Source of the DNA: Aquabacterium sp.
GTDB lineage: Bacteria; Pseudomonadota; Gammaproteobacteria; Burkholderiales; Burkholderiaceae_C
Direction: 5' to 3'
DNA: 48,661 bases
Assembly: GCF_029946005.1 (NCBI RefSeq)
Contig: NZ_JAQSDR010000013.1
Coordinates: forward strand, 1 to 48,661
Under the pieces are notes generated by a model, which was not told where the DNA came from, did not search any database, and saw nothing but the letters and a program-made list of their open reading frames with translations. The position numbers were made by a program, and so were the translations under genes. Shown here in pieces: positions 7,775 to 16,437 of this stretch (position 1 is the stretch's first letter; every line of letters starts with the position of its first letter).

Positions 7775-9511
7775 TTACATCTTTTCAGGAGCACTGACCC
7801 CGAGCAGGGCCAGACCATTGCGCAATACCTGGGCGGTGGCCGACAGCAGGGCCATGCGGGCTCGGCTGAGTTCGACCTCGTCGATCAGGAAACGTTCCGC
7901 CGCATAGTAGCTGTGGAATGCACCCGCCAGATCGCGCAGGTAAAACGCCACATCGTGCGGCGCCAGGCCTTGGGCGGCCAAGGTCAGCATGCCGGGGTAT
8001 TCGGCCAGCCGGGTCATCAATGTCAGCTCGGTGTCGGCCTTGAGCAGGCTGAAGTCGGCCTTTGGCAAAGCGGACAGGTCGCCGCCCTTTTCAGCCCAGT
8101 CGCGCAACACCTTGCTCATGCGGGCATGGGCGTACTGGACGTAGAACACGGGGTTTTCGTCGTTGGTCTTGAGGGCCAGGTCGACGTCGAAGGTGAACTC
8201 GGTGTCGGCCTTGCGGCTGATCAGGAAGAAGCGCACGGCGTCCTTGCTGGTCCATTCGATCAGGTCGCGCAGGGTGACATAGCTGCCGGCACGCTTGGAG
8301 ATTTTGACCTCCTCGCCGTTCTTCATCACGGTGACCATTTTGTGCAGGACGTAGTCTGGCCAGCCTTGCGGGATGCCGACGCCAGCGGCCTGCAGGCCAG
8401 CGCGCACGCGGGCGATGGTGCCGTGGTGGTCGGAGCCCTGGATGTTGACGACCTGCTGGAAGCCGCGCTCCCACTTGGCGATGTGGTAGGCCACGTCGGG
8501 CACGAAGTAGGTGTAGCCGCCATCGGACTGGCGCCCGTCGGCGCCCACGGTGCCCGACTTCTTCATGACGCGGTCTTTGTCGTCACCGTAGTCGGTGGAG
8601 CGCAGCCACAGGGCGCCGCCCTCTTCAAACGTTTTGCCGGCATCGACCAGCTTTTTGACCGTTTGCTCGACGCGGCCGCTGGTGTAGAGGCTGGACTCGA
8701 GGTAGTAGTTGTCGAAGCGAACGCCGAAGGCCTGCAGGTCCAGGTCTTGTTCGTGGCGCAGGTAGGCGACGGCGAACTGGCGGATGCCTTCAGCATCATC
8801 GACGTCGCCGCTGGCGGTGAATTCGCGGTCGTCGGCCTTGACGGTTTTCTTGGCCAGGAAGTCGGCGGCGATGTCGGCGATGTACTCGCCGTTGTAGAAC
8901 TTCTTGCTCTCGGGATTCTCAGGATCCGTCGGCCAGCAGTCGTCGCCGGGCTTGAAGCCCTGGATGCGCAACTGCGTGCTGTGGGTGAGTGTGGCGATCT
9001 GCACACCGGCGTCGTTGTAATAGAACTCGCGGGTGACAGACAGGCCTTGGGTTTCAAACAGGTTGCACAGGGCATCGCCCAGTGCGCCCTGGCGGCCATG
9101 GCCCACATGCAACGGCCCGGTGGGGTTGGCGGAGACGAACTCGACCAACACCTTGCGGTCGCACTCAGGCAAACAACCAAAGCGCTTGCCTTCGGCCAGC
9201 ACCTCGCCCACCACGGCCTGCTTGGCCTCGGGCTTGAGGCGCAGGTTGATGAACCCGGGGCCGGCGATCTCCATGCTGGCCACCCATTGCTGGACGGCTG
9301 GCTGTTGCTGCAGGGCATCGACCAGGGCCTGGGCCAACTCGCGCGGGTTCTTCTTGAGGGGCTTGGCCAGTTGCATGGCGGCCGTGCAGGCCAGATCACC
9401 ATGGGAGGCTTGCTTGGGGGCCTCGAAGACGGGGATGTAACTGCTGTCGGGAAGGGCAACGCGCAGGGCATCGTCCAATGCGGAAAGGAGGGCACGCTTG
9501 GCTTGAATCAT
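7775..9511 (-). CDS. argS: arginyl-tRNA synthetase
   Basis: Encodes 578 aa, a class I synthetase charging tRNA-Arg. The HIGH-type motif [12 protein letters not shown] follows SANPTGPL. The KMSKS-region equivalent is [18 protein letters not shown]. The C-terminal anticodon-binding helical domain ends ...[15 protein letters not shown]. The start at 9511 ([12 protein letters not shown]) matches the conserved N-terminal add-1 domain; the reading frame extends further upstream but without family similarity. It heads the argS-SPOR-dsbA run and is divergent from the kinase gene at 9622. Confidence 0.97.
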   Translation of the reverse strand: MIQAKRALLSALDDALRVALPDSSYIPVFEAPKQASHGDLACTAAMQLAKPLKKNPRELAQALVDALQQQPAVQQWVASMEIAGPGFINLRLKPEAKQAVVGEVLAEGKRFGCLPECDRKVLVEFVSANPTGPLHVGHGRQGALGDALCNLFETQGLSVTREFYYNDAGVQIATLTHSTQLRIQGFKPGDDCWPTDPENPESKKFYNGEYIADIAADFLAKKTVKADDREFTASGDVDDAEGIRQFAVAYLRHEQDLDLQAFGVRFDNYYLESSLYTSGRVEQTVKKLVDAGKTFEEGGALWLRSTDYGDDKDRVMKKSGTVGADGRQSDGGYTYFVPDVAYHIAKWERGFQQVVNIQGSDHHGTIARVRAGLQAAGVGIPQGWPDYVLHKMVTVMKNGEEVKISKRAGSYVTLRDLIEWTSKDAVRFFLISRKADTEFTFDVDLALKTNDENPVFYVQYAHARMSKVLRDWAEKGGDLSALPKADFSLLKADTELTLMTRLAEYPGMLTLAAQGLAPHDVAFYLRDLAGAFHSYYAAERFLIDEVELSRARMALLSATAQVLRNGLALLGVSAPEKM

Positions 9512-9574
9512 GGGCGGGATTCTACGGGGCGGCACAAGTGGACGCACAGTGAGCAGAAATGCACACTTGGGGCG

Positions 9575-9601
9575 GGGCTTTTCAGTGCGCGCCAAAAGCC
9601 C
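9575..9601. promoter_or_regulatory. inverted repeat between argS and the kinase gene
   Basis: GGGCTTTT (9575-9582) and AAAAGCCC (9594-9601) form a perfect 8-bp inverted repeat with an 11-nt spacer. It lies about 20 bp ahead of the kinase start in the divergent intergenic region. It could be an operator or a 5'-UTR hairpin of the kinase mRNA. Confidence 0.4.
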
Positions 9602-9621
9602 GGGCATGGAAAGATGGGGAC

Positions 9622-10959
9622 ATGACAGGCATCGATATCGACCTGGACACCGGCATGATTGGCAAATACCGGGTCCTCAAAAAGCTGGGCGAGGGCGCCA
9701 CCAGCGAAGTCTTCCTGTGCCGGGATGACTTCAACAACCGCGATGTGGCGGTCAAGCGGGTGCGGGCCGCCGCCCTGATCGACGCGGTGGATGGGCCGGT
9801 GTTTGCCCGCTTCTTCGCGGCCGAGGCGGCGCTGGTGGGCCGCTTGCTGCACCCGAACGTGGTGCAGATCCTGGACGCGGTGCCCGATCCGGTGGCGCCT
9901 TACCTGGTGATGGAGTTCGTACCGGGCAACACCTTGCGCGCCTATTGCCGACCCGACCAATTGCTGCCGCTGGAGCTGATCATTGAAATCGGCTTCAAGT
10001 GCGCGATGGCGCTGGGCTATGTGTACCGCCAGGGCCTGATCCACCGTGACGTGAAGCCGGCCAACATCATGGCCATCACCAACGCCACAGGCGTGATCAC
10101 CGACGTGAAGGTGACTGACTTTGGCAGCGTGCTGAACATGGCCGCCGATGCCACGCAGGTGCACCAGGTGGGCTCGCTGGCCTACATGGCCCCCGAGCAG
10201 TTGGATGGCCACACCCTGGATTGCCGGGCGGACATTTACTCACTGGGCGCGGTGCTCTACCACCTGGTGGCCGGCAAGCCGCCGTTTGAAGCACCGTCTC
10301 AAGCGGTGCTGATGAACCAAATTTACAACCAGGAGCCCGCCTCTTTGTCGGGCATGCGCTCGGGCGTGAACGAGTCGGTCAGCACGGTGATCCTGAAGGC
10401 GCTGGCCAAGAACGTGGACGATCGCTACCCCAATTGGGACGCGTTTGCGCAGGCGCTGTCGGGCCTGATCTCGGACCACAAGGTGCCGCGCGGCCAACTG
10501 CAGGGCGTGCTGGATTCAGAACGCTTCAACCTGCTGCGGGCATTGGATTTCTTCAGTAGCTTTGGCGACGTGGAACTGTGGGAAGTGGTGCACCGGGCCA
10601 AGTGGCAGCGGTTTCCCTTCGGGCATGCGCTGTACCGGCGCGGCGAGGAGGGGCGCAGCTTCCACATCATTGCGCAAGGCAGCGTGGAGGTGTACCGAGA
10701 CGGCAAGCGCGTGGCCCTGCTGGGCGCAGGCACCTCGGTGGGCGAGATGGCCTACCTGGCGCCCAGCCCCGAGTTGCGCCGCCACAGCACCGACGTGGTG
10801 GTGACCGAGGCGGTGACCACGATCTCGTTCACGCCAGAGAGCATGCAGCAGTTGAGCCCCAATGGGCGGCACTTGTTCGACGAGGCCTTCATCCGGGTGC
10901 TGGTTCGTCGTTTGCATGCCGCGCACGAGGCGTTGGCGCATCCGCGGCGGATTTTGTAG
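9622..10959 (+). CDS. Ser/Thr protein kinase with C-terminal cyclic-nucleotide-binding domain
   Basis: Encodes 445 aa. The Hanks-type kinase domain is about 15-285. Visible elements are the Gly loop [10 protein letters not shown], catalytic Lys in [15 protein letters not shown] (catalytic loop), DFGSVLNM (Mg binding) and MAPEQ (APE). A cNMP/CRP-like beta-barrel follows, about 300-430, with a phosphate-cassette-like [17 protein letters not shown]. No transmembrane helix is seen, so it is probably cytoplasmic. The fusion suggests nucleotide-gated phosphorylation, but the ligand and substrates are unknown. The start ATG at 9622 is chosen over ATG at 9559 because the upstream codons look non-coding and a G-rich SD-like stretch precedes 9622. 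It stands alone. Confidence 0.9.
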   Translation: MTGIDIDLDTGMIGKYRVLKKLGEGATSEVFLCRDDFNNRDVAVKRVRAAALIDAVDGPVFARFFAAEAALVGRLLHPNVVQILDAVPDPVAPYLVMEFVPGNTLRAYCRPDQLLPLELIIEIGFKCAMALGYVYRQGLIHRDVKPANIMAITNATGVITDVKVTDFGSVLNMAADATQVHQVGSLAYMAPEQLDGHTLDCRADIYSLGAVLYHLVAGKPPFEAPSQAVLMNQIYNQEPASLSGMRSGVNESVSTVILKALAKNVDDRYPNWDAFAQALSGLISDHKVPRGQLQGVLDSERFNLLRALDFFSSFGDVELWEVVHRAKWQRFPFGHALYRRGEEGRSFHIIAQGSVEVYRDGKRVALLGAGTSVGEMAYLAPSPELRRHSTDVVVTEAVTTISFTPESMQQLSPNGRHLFDEAFIRVLVRRLHAAHEALAHPRRIL

Positions 10960-10990
10960 CCCCCCCGGCACCGGGCCCACGGCCGCGATG

Positions 10991-11689
10991 TCAGCCCCGG
11001 CGGCGCCACATCCGCCAACCGACCAGGGACAGGCCCGCCAACCACAGCCTCTGCCCCGAAGGCTCGGGCACCACGGCCACATTGGCCTGCACCATCACCG
11101 TCCGCACGTTGATGGACGCCTCGCCCAGGTCGGTTTCATGGCCATCGAACACGGGCCTGGTGACGACATCGGCAAAGGCGCTGATGCTCAGGTCCAGGCG
11201 GAATGCCCCGCTGGCAGCCTCGGAGCCGACGTAGTCGATGGGGCCGCTGAGCGCATACCCATTGAAGCCATAGCCGGGGCCCCTGAGGGAGACAAAGCCT
11301 GGGTCGTCAATGCTGTACATGCCTGAGTAGGTCACCGTGTAGCCGGTGATGACATGCCCAGCGGCGGGGGTGAAATTGAAGACGGAACTGAAGGCGCCCG
11401 TCAGGGTGACGGGTGAAGCGTTGACATGACTGCTGGCCTGCACGGCCATCAGGTCGTTGAAATTCACCTCGAAGCCATTGGCCACGGGCGTGAGCGTGAA
11501 TGATGACAAAGGGAGGGCCTCGTAGACGACGCCGCCAGAGGCCTGGACAGAACGCTCCCAGGTGAAAGAATCGGTGTCGAAATCGATGTCGACCTGCCCC
11601 GCGGTCAGGTGTGTGGGCGCGGCCTGGGCCGCAGCGCTGGCACCCAGCCAGACCAGGGCCAAGGATCGCAGAGCAAAGGCTGGTGTCAT
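10991..11689 (-). CDS. PEP-CTERM sorting domain protein (paralogue A)
   Basis: Encodes 232 aa. Signal peptide MTPAFALRSLALVWLGASAAAQA; a beta-rich exported region; then a PEP-CTERM tail with VPEPS, a hydrophobic segment (LWLAGLSLVGW) and an Arg cluster (RMWRRRG). PEP-CTERM proteins are handled by an exosortase (EpsH/XrtA) and usually linked to exopolysaccharide/biofilm. No exosortase is in this window. It is a tandem paralogue of the next gene, with shared signal peptide, YTVTYSGMY versus YTITYAGTY, and HETDLGEASIN versus YETDLGEASIN. Function of the exported part is unknown. Confidence 0.88.
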   Translation of the reverse strand: MTPAFALRSLALVWLGASAAAQAAPTHLTAGQVDIDFDTDSFTWERSVQASGGVVYEALPLSSFTLTPVANGFEVNFNDLMAVQASSHVNASPVTLTGAFSSVFNFTPAAGHVITGYTVTYSGMYSIDDPGFVSLRGPGYGFNGYALSGPIDYVGSEAASGAFRLDLSISAFADVVTRPVFDGHETDLGEASINVRTVMVQANVAVVPEPSGQRLWLAGLSLVGWRMWRRRG

Positions 11690-11734
11690 GGCATGGCTCC
11701 TCGGGTCAATGAATGAATGGCCGACGAGAGCTGC

Positions 11735-12550
11735 TCAAGCGCGACGACGGCGCCGTGCCAGCCAGGCGGCCATGGGCACCCCCATGGCCAGCAAGGCCAG
11801 GCCTTCGGGCTCGGGCACGGCCACCACATTGGCCTGCAAGGTGATGCGCTGCAAATTGATGGAGGCCTCACCCAAGTCCGTCTCGTAGCGGTAGACCGCC
11901 ACGTTGTTGTAGACCGGCACCTCGGTGTAGTAACAGAGGACGGGGTCGTCCACTTCGCAGTAGTCGAGCACCGTCTCGTAGTGAGAGAAAACCTCCTCAT
12001 AGCGGTCAAAAACCTCCACGTAGGAGATCTCACCCGACGCACTGAGCCCCCCCGTCAAGCTAGGGGTAGCGGCCCCCGTCACACTGCCCGTGACACTGAA
12101 GTTGCCCCCACCGACATGGTCGCTGAACGCACCACCAGGCCCCGACACCGCCACGGAGCCAGGGGTCTCGACGTTGTAGGTGCCGGCGTACGTGATGGTG
12201 TAGCCCGTGATTGCATAGCCCGCCAGCGGCGTGAAATTGAAAGCGGCGTTGAAACTGCCCCCCAGGTATTCGGGCGAGAAGTTGGTGTAACTGGTGGCGT
12301 ACAAGGACAGGTAGTCGTTGAAATTGAGCTCAATGCCATTGCCCACGGCCGTCACCGTCACCAGCGAGGAGGGGATGTCTTCGGGCGTGACACTGCCAAA
12401 GGAGGACACGTCGTGCGAGAACACAAAAGTGTCTGGATCAAAGTCGATGCCCACTTGTCCCGTGGACAGGTGCGTGGGCACGGCCTGGGCCGCGGCGCTG
12501 GCGCCCAACACGGCCAAAGCCAGGGATCGAAGGGCAAATGCTGGTGTCAT
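11735..12550 (-). CDS. PEP-CTERM sorting domain protein (paralogue B, Tyr-rich insert)
   Basis: Encodes 271 aa. Signal peptide almost identical to paralogue A (MTPAFALRSLALAVLGASAAAQA). The beta-rich body and PEP-CTERM end are present (VPEPEGLALLAMG... then LARRRRRA). Compared with A it carries an extra segment of about 40 residues, roughly 180-225, rich in Tyr, Glu and Val (FDRYEEVFSHYETV ... CYYTEVPVYNNVAVYRYE) with two cysteines. The start ATG at 12550 is supported by the signal peptide and CGGGAG upstream. It lies 45 bp ahead of paralogue A, probably one transcript. Confidence 0.87.
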   Translation of the reverse strand: MTPAFALRSLALAVLGASAAAQAVPTHLSTGQVGIDFDPDTFVFSHDVSSFGSVTPEDIPSSLVTVTAVGNGIELNFNDYLSLYATSYTNFSPEYLGGSFNAAFNFTPLAGYAITGYTITYAGTYNVETPGSVAVSGPGGAFSDHVGGGNFSVTGSVTGAATPSLTGGLSASGEISYVEVFDRYEEVFSHYETVLDYCEVDDPVLCYYTEVPVYNNVAVYRYETDLGEASINLQRITLQANVVAVPEPEGLALLAMGVPMAAWLARRRRRA

Positions 12551-12716
12551 GGTGAACTCCCGTGGGTCAGAGATGGGTGAATCAATGGGGCAAACGTCAA
12601 CGGACCGGCCACAGTACGGGTTGCCTTGAAAATTTCCCATCCCTAGCCGTAGGGGCCTGGGGCAAGCCGCCGTAGACTGTGCAGACCTCTTCCCCCATTC
12701 ACTGCCGGAGCTTTCC

Positions 12717-12986
12717 ATGCGCATGATCCTCGCCGCCCTCGCCCTCGTGTCCATGACTGGCCTGGCCCATGCTGGTGAAGCCTGCGAGGCCAAGGCCATC
12801 GACAAGAACGGCAAGCCCCTGGCCGGCGCCGCCAAGTCCAGCTTCATCAAGAAGTGCGAAAAGACCAGCGGCGCTTCTGCCTGCGCCCTCAAGGCGGTCG
12901 ACAAGAACGGCAAGGCCCTGGCTGGCGCCGCCAAGAACAGCTCCATCAAGAAGTGCGAAAAGGACGCGGCTTCGGCCCCCCAGTGA
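12717..12986 (+). CDS. PsiF-repeat secreted small protein
   Basis: Encodes 89 aa. Signal peptide MRMILAALALVSMTGLAHA, then two tandem 33-residue units, each C...(A)hDKNGKxLAGAAKxSxIKKCEK, with two Cys per unit. This matches the PsiF repeat family (E. coli PsiF, phosphate-starvation induced; molecular function unknown). At the DNA level 12801-12863 and 12900-12962 differ at only 5 of 63 positions, so the duplication looks recent or homogenised. CGGAG (12706-12710) supports the start. It is monocistronic and convergent with the lysR gene. Confidence 0.82.
   Translation: MRMILAALALVSMTGLAHAGEACEAKAIDKNGKPLAGAAKSSFIKKCEKTSGASACALKAVDKNGKALAGAAKNSSIKKCEKDAASAPQ
12801..12962 (+). repeat. two near-identical 63-bp repeats inside the PsiF-like gene
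   Basis: Copies at 12801-12863 and 12900-12962 are offset by 99 bp (33 codons) and differ at 5 positions. They keep the reading frame and encode the two PsiF repeats. Confidence 0.9.
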
Positions 12987-13000
12987 ACCAAGTCAAGGCC

Positions 13001-13021
13001 TGCGCTGCCCGGCGCAGCGCA
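13001..13021. terminator. hairpin between convergent psiF-like and lysR genes
   Basis: TGCGCTGC / GCAGCGCA perfect 8-bp stem with a 5-nt loop (CCGGC) lies between the stops at 12986 and 13034. It lacks a U tract on either side, so the terminator call is tentative. Confidence 0.4.
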
Positions 13022-13033
13022 GCGCAGCATGAC

Positions 13034-13945
13034 TCAACCGTGGGGATGCCAGTAGGCAGGGTCCCCATAAGCTTCTTTGATGAAGTCGATCCACAGGCGC
13101 AGGCGCAGTGGCAGGTGCTTGCGCTGTGTGAACACGGCATAGATGCCATTGGGTGGCGCGGCGAAAGGGTCCAGCACACTGAGCAAGCGCCCTGACCGAA
13201 GATCGGCCTCGACCTCCCACAAGGAGCGCCAGGCCAGGCCCAGGCCTTCCAGGCACCAGGCGTGCAGCACCTGGCCATCCGAGCAATCGAGCTTGGACGG
13301 TGGCCGCACATGCATCAGTTGCCCCTCCACCATGAAGGCCCAGCCGCGCGTCTGGCTCGCCTCTGAGCTGAGCGTCAGGCATTCGTGGCGCGTGATGTCG
13401 GTGGGATGGGTGGGCGTGCCGTGCCGCCGCAGGTAGTCGGGGCTGGCCACGCACAGGCGGCGGTTGTCGGCCAGGCGCACGCTGACCAGGCTGGAGTCGG
13501 GCATGTCGCCCACGCGGACGGCGCAGTCGAAGCCTTCGTTGACCAGGTCGACCAGGCGGTCGGACAGGTTCAGGGTCATGGAAACTTCAGGGTGCAGGGC
13601 CACGAACTGGGGCACCAAAGGCGCCACATGGCGCCGCCCGAAGCCGGCCGGGGCGGTGATTTTCAGATGCCCGCTGGCCTTGACACCCCCCGCGCTGACG
13701 CTGGCTTCGGCGTTGGCCAGGTCGGCCAGCAGGCGTTGGGCGTCTTCTAAAAACGCGCTGCCTTCGCGGGTCAGGCTGATGCGGCGGGTGGTGCGCACCA
13801 ACAGCTTGACGCCCAGGCGCTCTTCCAAAGCATCGATGCGCCGACCGATGACGGCGGGCGCCACCCCTTCAGCCTGCGCGGCAGCCGTCAAGCTACCCCG
13901 GATGGACACGGCGACGAAAGAGTCGATCTGCTTGAGTTTGTCCAT
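13034..13945 (-). CDS. LysR family transcriptional regulator (divergent from glcB)
   Basis: Encodes 303 aa. The N-terminal winged HTH is about 1-60 (MDKLKQIDSFVAVSIRGSLTAAAQAEG... IGRRIDALEERLGVKLLVRTTRRISLT), followed by a LysR substrate-binding domain of the CrgA/PA2758-like type (GHLKITAPAGFGRRHVAPL). The start ATG at 13945 is chosen because AAGGG lies 8 bp upstream; an in-frame GTG at 13954 is less likely. It is divergently placed against glcB with a 9-bp inverted repeat in the shared promoter, so it probably controls glcB and itself. The inducer is unknown; a glyoxylate-pathway metabolite would be a natural guess. Confidence 0.9.
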   Translation of the reverse strand: MDKLKQIDSFVAVSIRGSLTAAAQAEGVAPAVIGRRIDALEERLGVKLLVRTTRRISLTREGSAFLEDAQRLLADLANAEASVSAGGVKASGHLKITAPAGFGRRHVAPLVPQFVALHPEVSMTLNLSDRLVDLVNEGFDCAVRVGDMPDSSLVSVRLADNRRLCVASPDYLRRHGTPTHPTDITRHECLTLSSEASQTRGWAFMVEGQLMHVRPPSKLDCSDGQVLHAWCLEGLGLAWRSLWEVEADLRSGRLLSVLDPFAAPPNGIYAVFTQRKHLPLRLRLWIDFIKEAYGDPAYWHPHG

Positions 13946-13977
13946 GATGGGCACCCTTGGCGGTCGGATTATTGCGA

Positions 13978-14001
13978 AAAAGTCATTAATCCATGACTTT
14001 T
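13978..14001. promoter_or_regulatory. inverted repeat in the lysR-glcB intergenic region (candidate LysR operator)
   Basis: AAAAGTCAT (13978-13986), spacer TAATCC, ATGACTTTT (13993-14001): a perfect 9-bp inverted repeat about 33 bp from the lysR start. A possible glcB -10 (TAAAAT, 14032-14037) lies about 31 bp further, without a good -35, as expected for an activated promoter. LysR operators are typically interrupted dyads of this kind. Confidence 0.6.
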
Positions 14002-14124
14002 CGGGCTGGTAATGGCTGAAGAAGTATCGAATAAAATTTCTGCATTGAACAGAGGGCCTGGCCGAAGGCTTGCTCGCCCCCTGATCCCTCCCTTGACCAT
14101 TCCCCTTACCCCACGAGGTTCACC

Positions 14125-16311
14125 ATGACCGCACGCACCACCGTCCACGGCCTCCAAGTGGCCACCGAACTCTTCCGCTTCATCGAAGACCAGGTGCTGC
14201 CGAACACCGGCGTGGCCAGTGCCGCCTTCTGGGCAGGCTTCGACCAGATCGTGAGCGACCTGGCACCCAAGAACGCCGCCCTGCTGGCCGAGCGTGACCG
14301 CATCCAGCTTGACATGGACACCTGGCACGCCGCCAACCCCGGCCCGATCAAGGACATGCCCGCCTACCGCGCCCACCTGGCCAAGATTGGCTACCTGGTG
14401 CCCGTGCCCGCCGAGGTGAAGGTGACCACCGCCAACGTGGACGCCGAGCTGGCCACGCAAGCCGGCCCGCAACTGGTGGTGCCCATCCTGAACGCGCGTT
14501 ACGCCCTGAACGCCGCCAACGCCCGTTGGGGCAGCCTGTACGACGCCCTGTATGGCACCGATGCCATCCCCGAGGCCGACGGCGCCGACAAGGGCAAGGG
14601 CTACAACCCGGTGCGTGGCACCAAGGTCATCGCCTTCGCCCGCAATGTGCTGGACCAGTCTGCCCCGCTGGAAGGCGCCTCGCACAAGGATTCGACCGGC
14701 TACCGCGTTGAAGGCGGCCAACTGGTCGTGGCCCTGACAAACGGAAAGGCCGTCGGCCTGCAGAACCCCGCGCAATTCGTGGGCTTCCAGGGCGATGCCG
14801 CCACGCCCACCAGCATCCTGCTGGTCAACAACGGCCTGCACATCGACGTGCACATCAACCGCACCACGCCCATCGGCCAGACCGACCCGGCTGGCGTGTC
14901 CGACCTGGTGCTCGAATCTGCCCTGTCCACCATCCTGGACCTGGAAGATTCGGTTGCGGCAGTTGATGCGCAAGACAAAGTGCTGGGCTACAGCAACTGG
15001 CTGGGCATCCAACTGGGCACGCTGAGCGAAGAAGTCGCCAAGGGCGGCAAGACTTTCACGCGCAAGCTCAACGCCGACCGCGTTTACACCGGGCCCAAGG
15101 GCGGTGAAGTCAAGCTGCACGGCCGCTCGTTGATGTTCGTGCGCAATGTGGGCCACCTGATGACCAACCCGGCCATCCTGTGGGGTGCTGGCGGCCAAGA
15201 GATCCCTGAAGGCATCATGGACGCCGTGGTGACCACCACCATCGCCCTGCACGACCTGCAACGCCACGGCGCCAATGGCATCGTGAACTCGCGCCAGGGT
15301 TCGGTCTACATCGTCAAGCCCAAGATGCACGGCCCGGCTGAAGTGGCCTTTGCCGCCGAGCTGTTCTCGCGCGTCGAGCAACTGCTGGGCCTGCCCGACA
15401 GCACCGTCAAGCTGGGCATCATGGACGAAGAGCGCCGCACCAGCGCCAACCTGAAGGCCTGCATTGCCGCCGCCCAAAGCCGCGTGGCCTTCATCAACAC
15501 CGGCTTCCTGGACCGCACCGGCGACGAGATGCACACCGCCATGCTGGCCGGCCCGATGATGCGCAAGGGCGACATCAAGTCCAGCGCCTGGATCGCCGCC
15601 TATGAGCGCCGCAATGTGCTGATCGGCCTGCAATGTGGCCTGCGCGGCCGCGCCCAGATCGGCAAGGGCATGTGGGCCATGCCCGACCTGATGGCCGAGA
15701 TGCTCAAGCAAAAGATCGGTCATCCCAAGGCGGGCGCCAACACCGCCTGGACGCCCTCGCCCACGGCCGCCACGCTGCACGCGCTGCACTACCACCAGGT
15801 GAACGTGGCCGCCGTGCAAGTCGAGATCGAGAAGTCGAACGAAGACGCCGAAGCGCTGCTGAACAACCTGTTGACCATCCCCGTGGTCGAGACCGCCAAC
15901 TGGTCGGATGCCGACCGGCAGCAAGAGTTGGACAACAATGTGCAAGGCATCCTGGGCTATGTGGTGCGCTGGATCGACCAAGGTGTTGGTTGCTCGAAGG
16001 TGCCCGACATCCACAACATCGGCCTGATGGAAGACCGCGCCACGCTGCGCATCTCCAGCCAGCACATCGCCAACTGGCTGCAGCATGGCGTGGTGACCGA
16101 GGCGCAAGTGCGCGAAACCTTCACGCGCATGGCCGCGGTGGTGGACCAGCAGAACGCAGGCGATGCGCTGTACAAGTCGCTGGTGGACCATCCCACCGGC
16201 GCCGCGTTCCAAGCCTCGTTGGACCTGGTCTTCAAGGGCAAGGAACAGCCCAGCGGCTACACCGAGCCGCTGCTGCACGCCTGGCGCCTGAAGGCCAAGG
16301 CCGCGGCCTGA
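14125..16311 (+). CDS. glcB: malate synthase G
   Basis: Encodes 728 aa, the monomeric malate synthase form (E. coli GlcB is 723). It condenses glyoxylate with acetyl-CoA to malate in the cytoplasm. Characteristic segments are visible: [21 protein letters not shown] at the N terminus, the TIM-barrel core [31 protein letters not shown] with the catalytic Arg, and [17 protein letters not shown]. The C terminus ends ...[15 protein letters not shown]. The start is supported by ACGAGGT upstream. It is probably regulated by the divergent LysR. Two tandem terminators follow. Confidence 0.97.
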   Translation: MTARTTVHGLQVATELFRFIEDQVLPNTGVASAAFWAGFDQIVSDLAPKNAALLAERDRIQLDMDTWHAANPGPIKDMPAYRAHLAKIGYLVPVPAEVKVTTANVDAELATQAGPQLVVPILNARYALNAANARWGSLYDALYGTDAIPEADGADKGKGYNPVRGTKVIAFARNVLDQSAPLEGASHKDSTGYRVEGGQLVVALTNGKAVGLQNPAQFVGFQGDAATPTSILLVNNGLHIDVHINRTTPIGQTDPAGVSDLVLESALSTILDLEDSVAAVDAQDKVLGYSNWLGIQLGTLSEEVAKGGKTFTRKLNADRVYTGPKGGEVKLHGRSLMFVRNVGHLMTNPAILWGAGGQEIPEGIMDAVVTTTIALHDLQRHGANGIVNSRQGSVYIVKPKMHGPAEVAFAAELFSRVEQLLGLPDSTVKLGIMDEERRTSANLKACIAAAQSRVAFINTGFLDRTGDEMHTAMLAGPMMRKGDIKSSAWIAAYERRNVLIGLQCGLRGRAQIGKGMWAMPDLMAEMLKQKIGHPKAGANTAWTPSPTAATLHALHYHQVNVAAVQVEIEKSNEDAEALLNNLLTIPVVETANWSDADRQQELDNNVQGILGYVVRWIDQGVGCSKVPDIHNIGLMEDRATLRISSQHIANWLQHGVVTEAQVRETFTRMAAVVDQQNAGDALYKSLVDHPTGAAFQASLDLVFKGKEQPSGYTEPLLHAWRLKAKAAA

Positions 16312-16319
16312 TCTGCCTG

Positions 16320-16340
16320 CCCGGCAGCAAGCCGGGTTTT
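16320..16340 (+). terminator. first intrinsic terminator after glcB
   Basis: CCCGGC (16320-16325), loop AGCAA, GCCGGG (16331-16336), then TTTT. It lies 8 bp after the glcB stop. Confidence 0.65.
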
Positions 16341-16352
16341 GCCCCCCTGAGA

Positions 16353-16380
16353 AGCACCCCACCCCGGGGTGCTTTTTTTT
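16353..16380 (+). terminator. second intrinsic terminator after glcB
   Basis: AGCACCCC (16353-16360), loop ACCCC, GGGGTGCT (16366-16373), then a T run to 16380. Strong rho-independent signal in tandem with the previous one. Confidence 0.9.
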
Positions 16381-16437
16381 ACCCGCGCACGCTTCGTGCA
16401 TGCAGCCGCCGCACCCTTCTTGGATGCGAGCGACTTC

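Noticed and set aside
7688..9625. A 645-codon plus-strand frame opposite argS
   Set aside because: It lies fully over argS and the SPOR gene, whose motifs are unmistakable; translation is low complexity.
12551..12716. Sigma-54 promoter ahead of the PEP-CTERM genes
   Set aside because: The nearest TGGC...TTG-like match lacks the -12 GC at the correct 10-bp distance; rpoN presence alone is not evidence.
16369..16437. Upstream GTG start for the NDH-2-like gene
   Set aside because: It falls in the glcB terminator stem and T run; ATG at 16438 gives the conserved N terminus.
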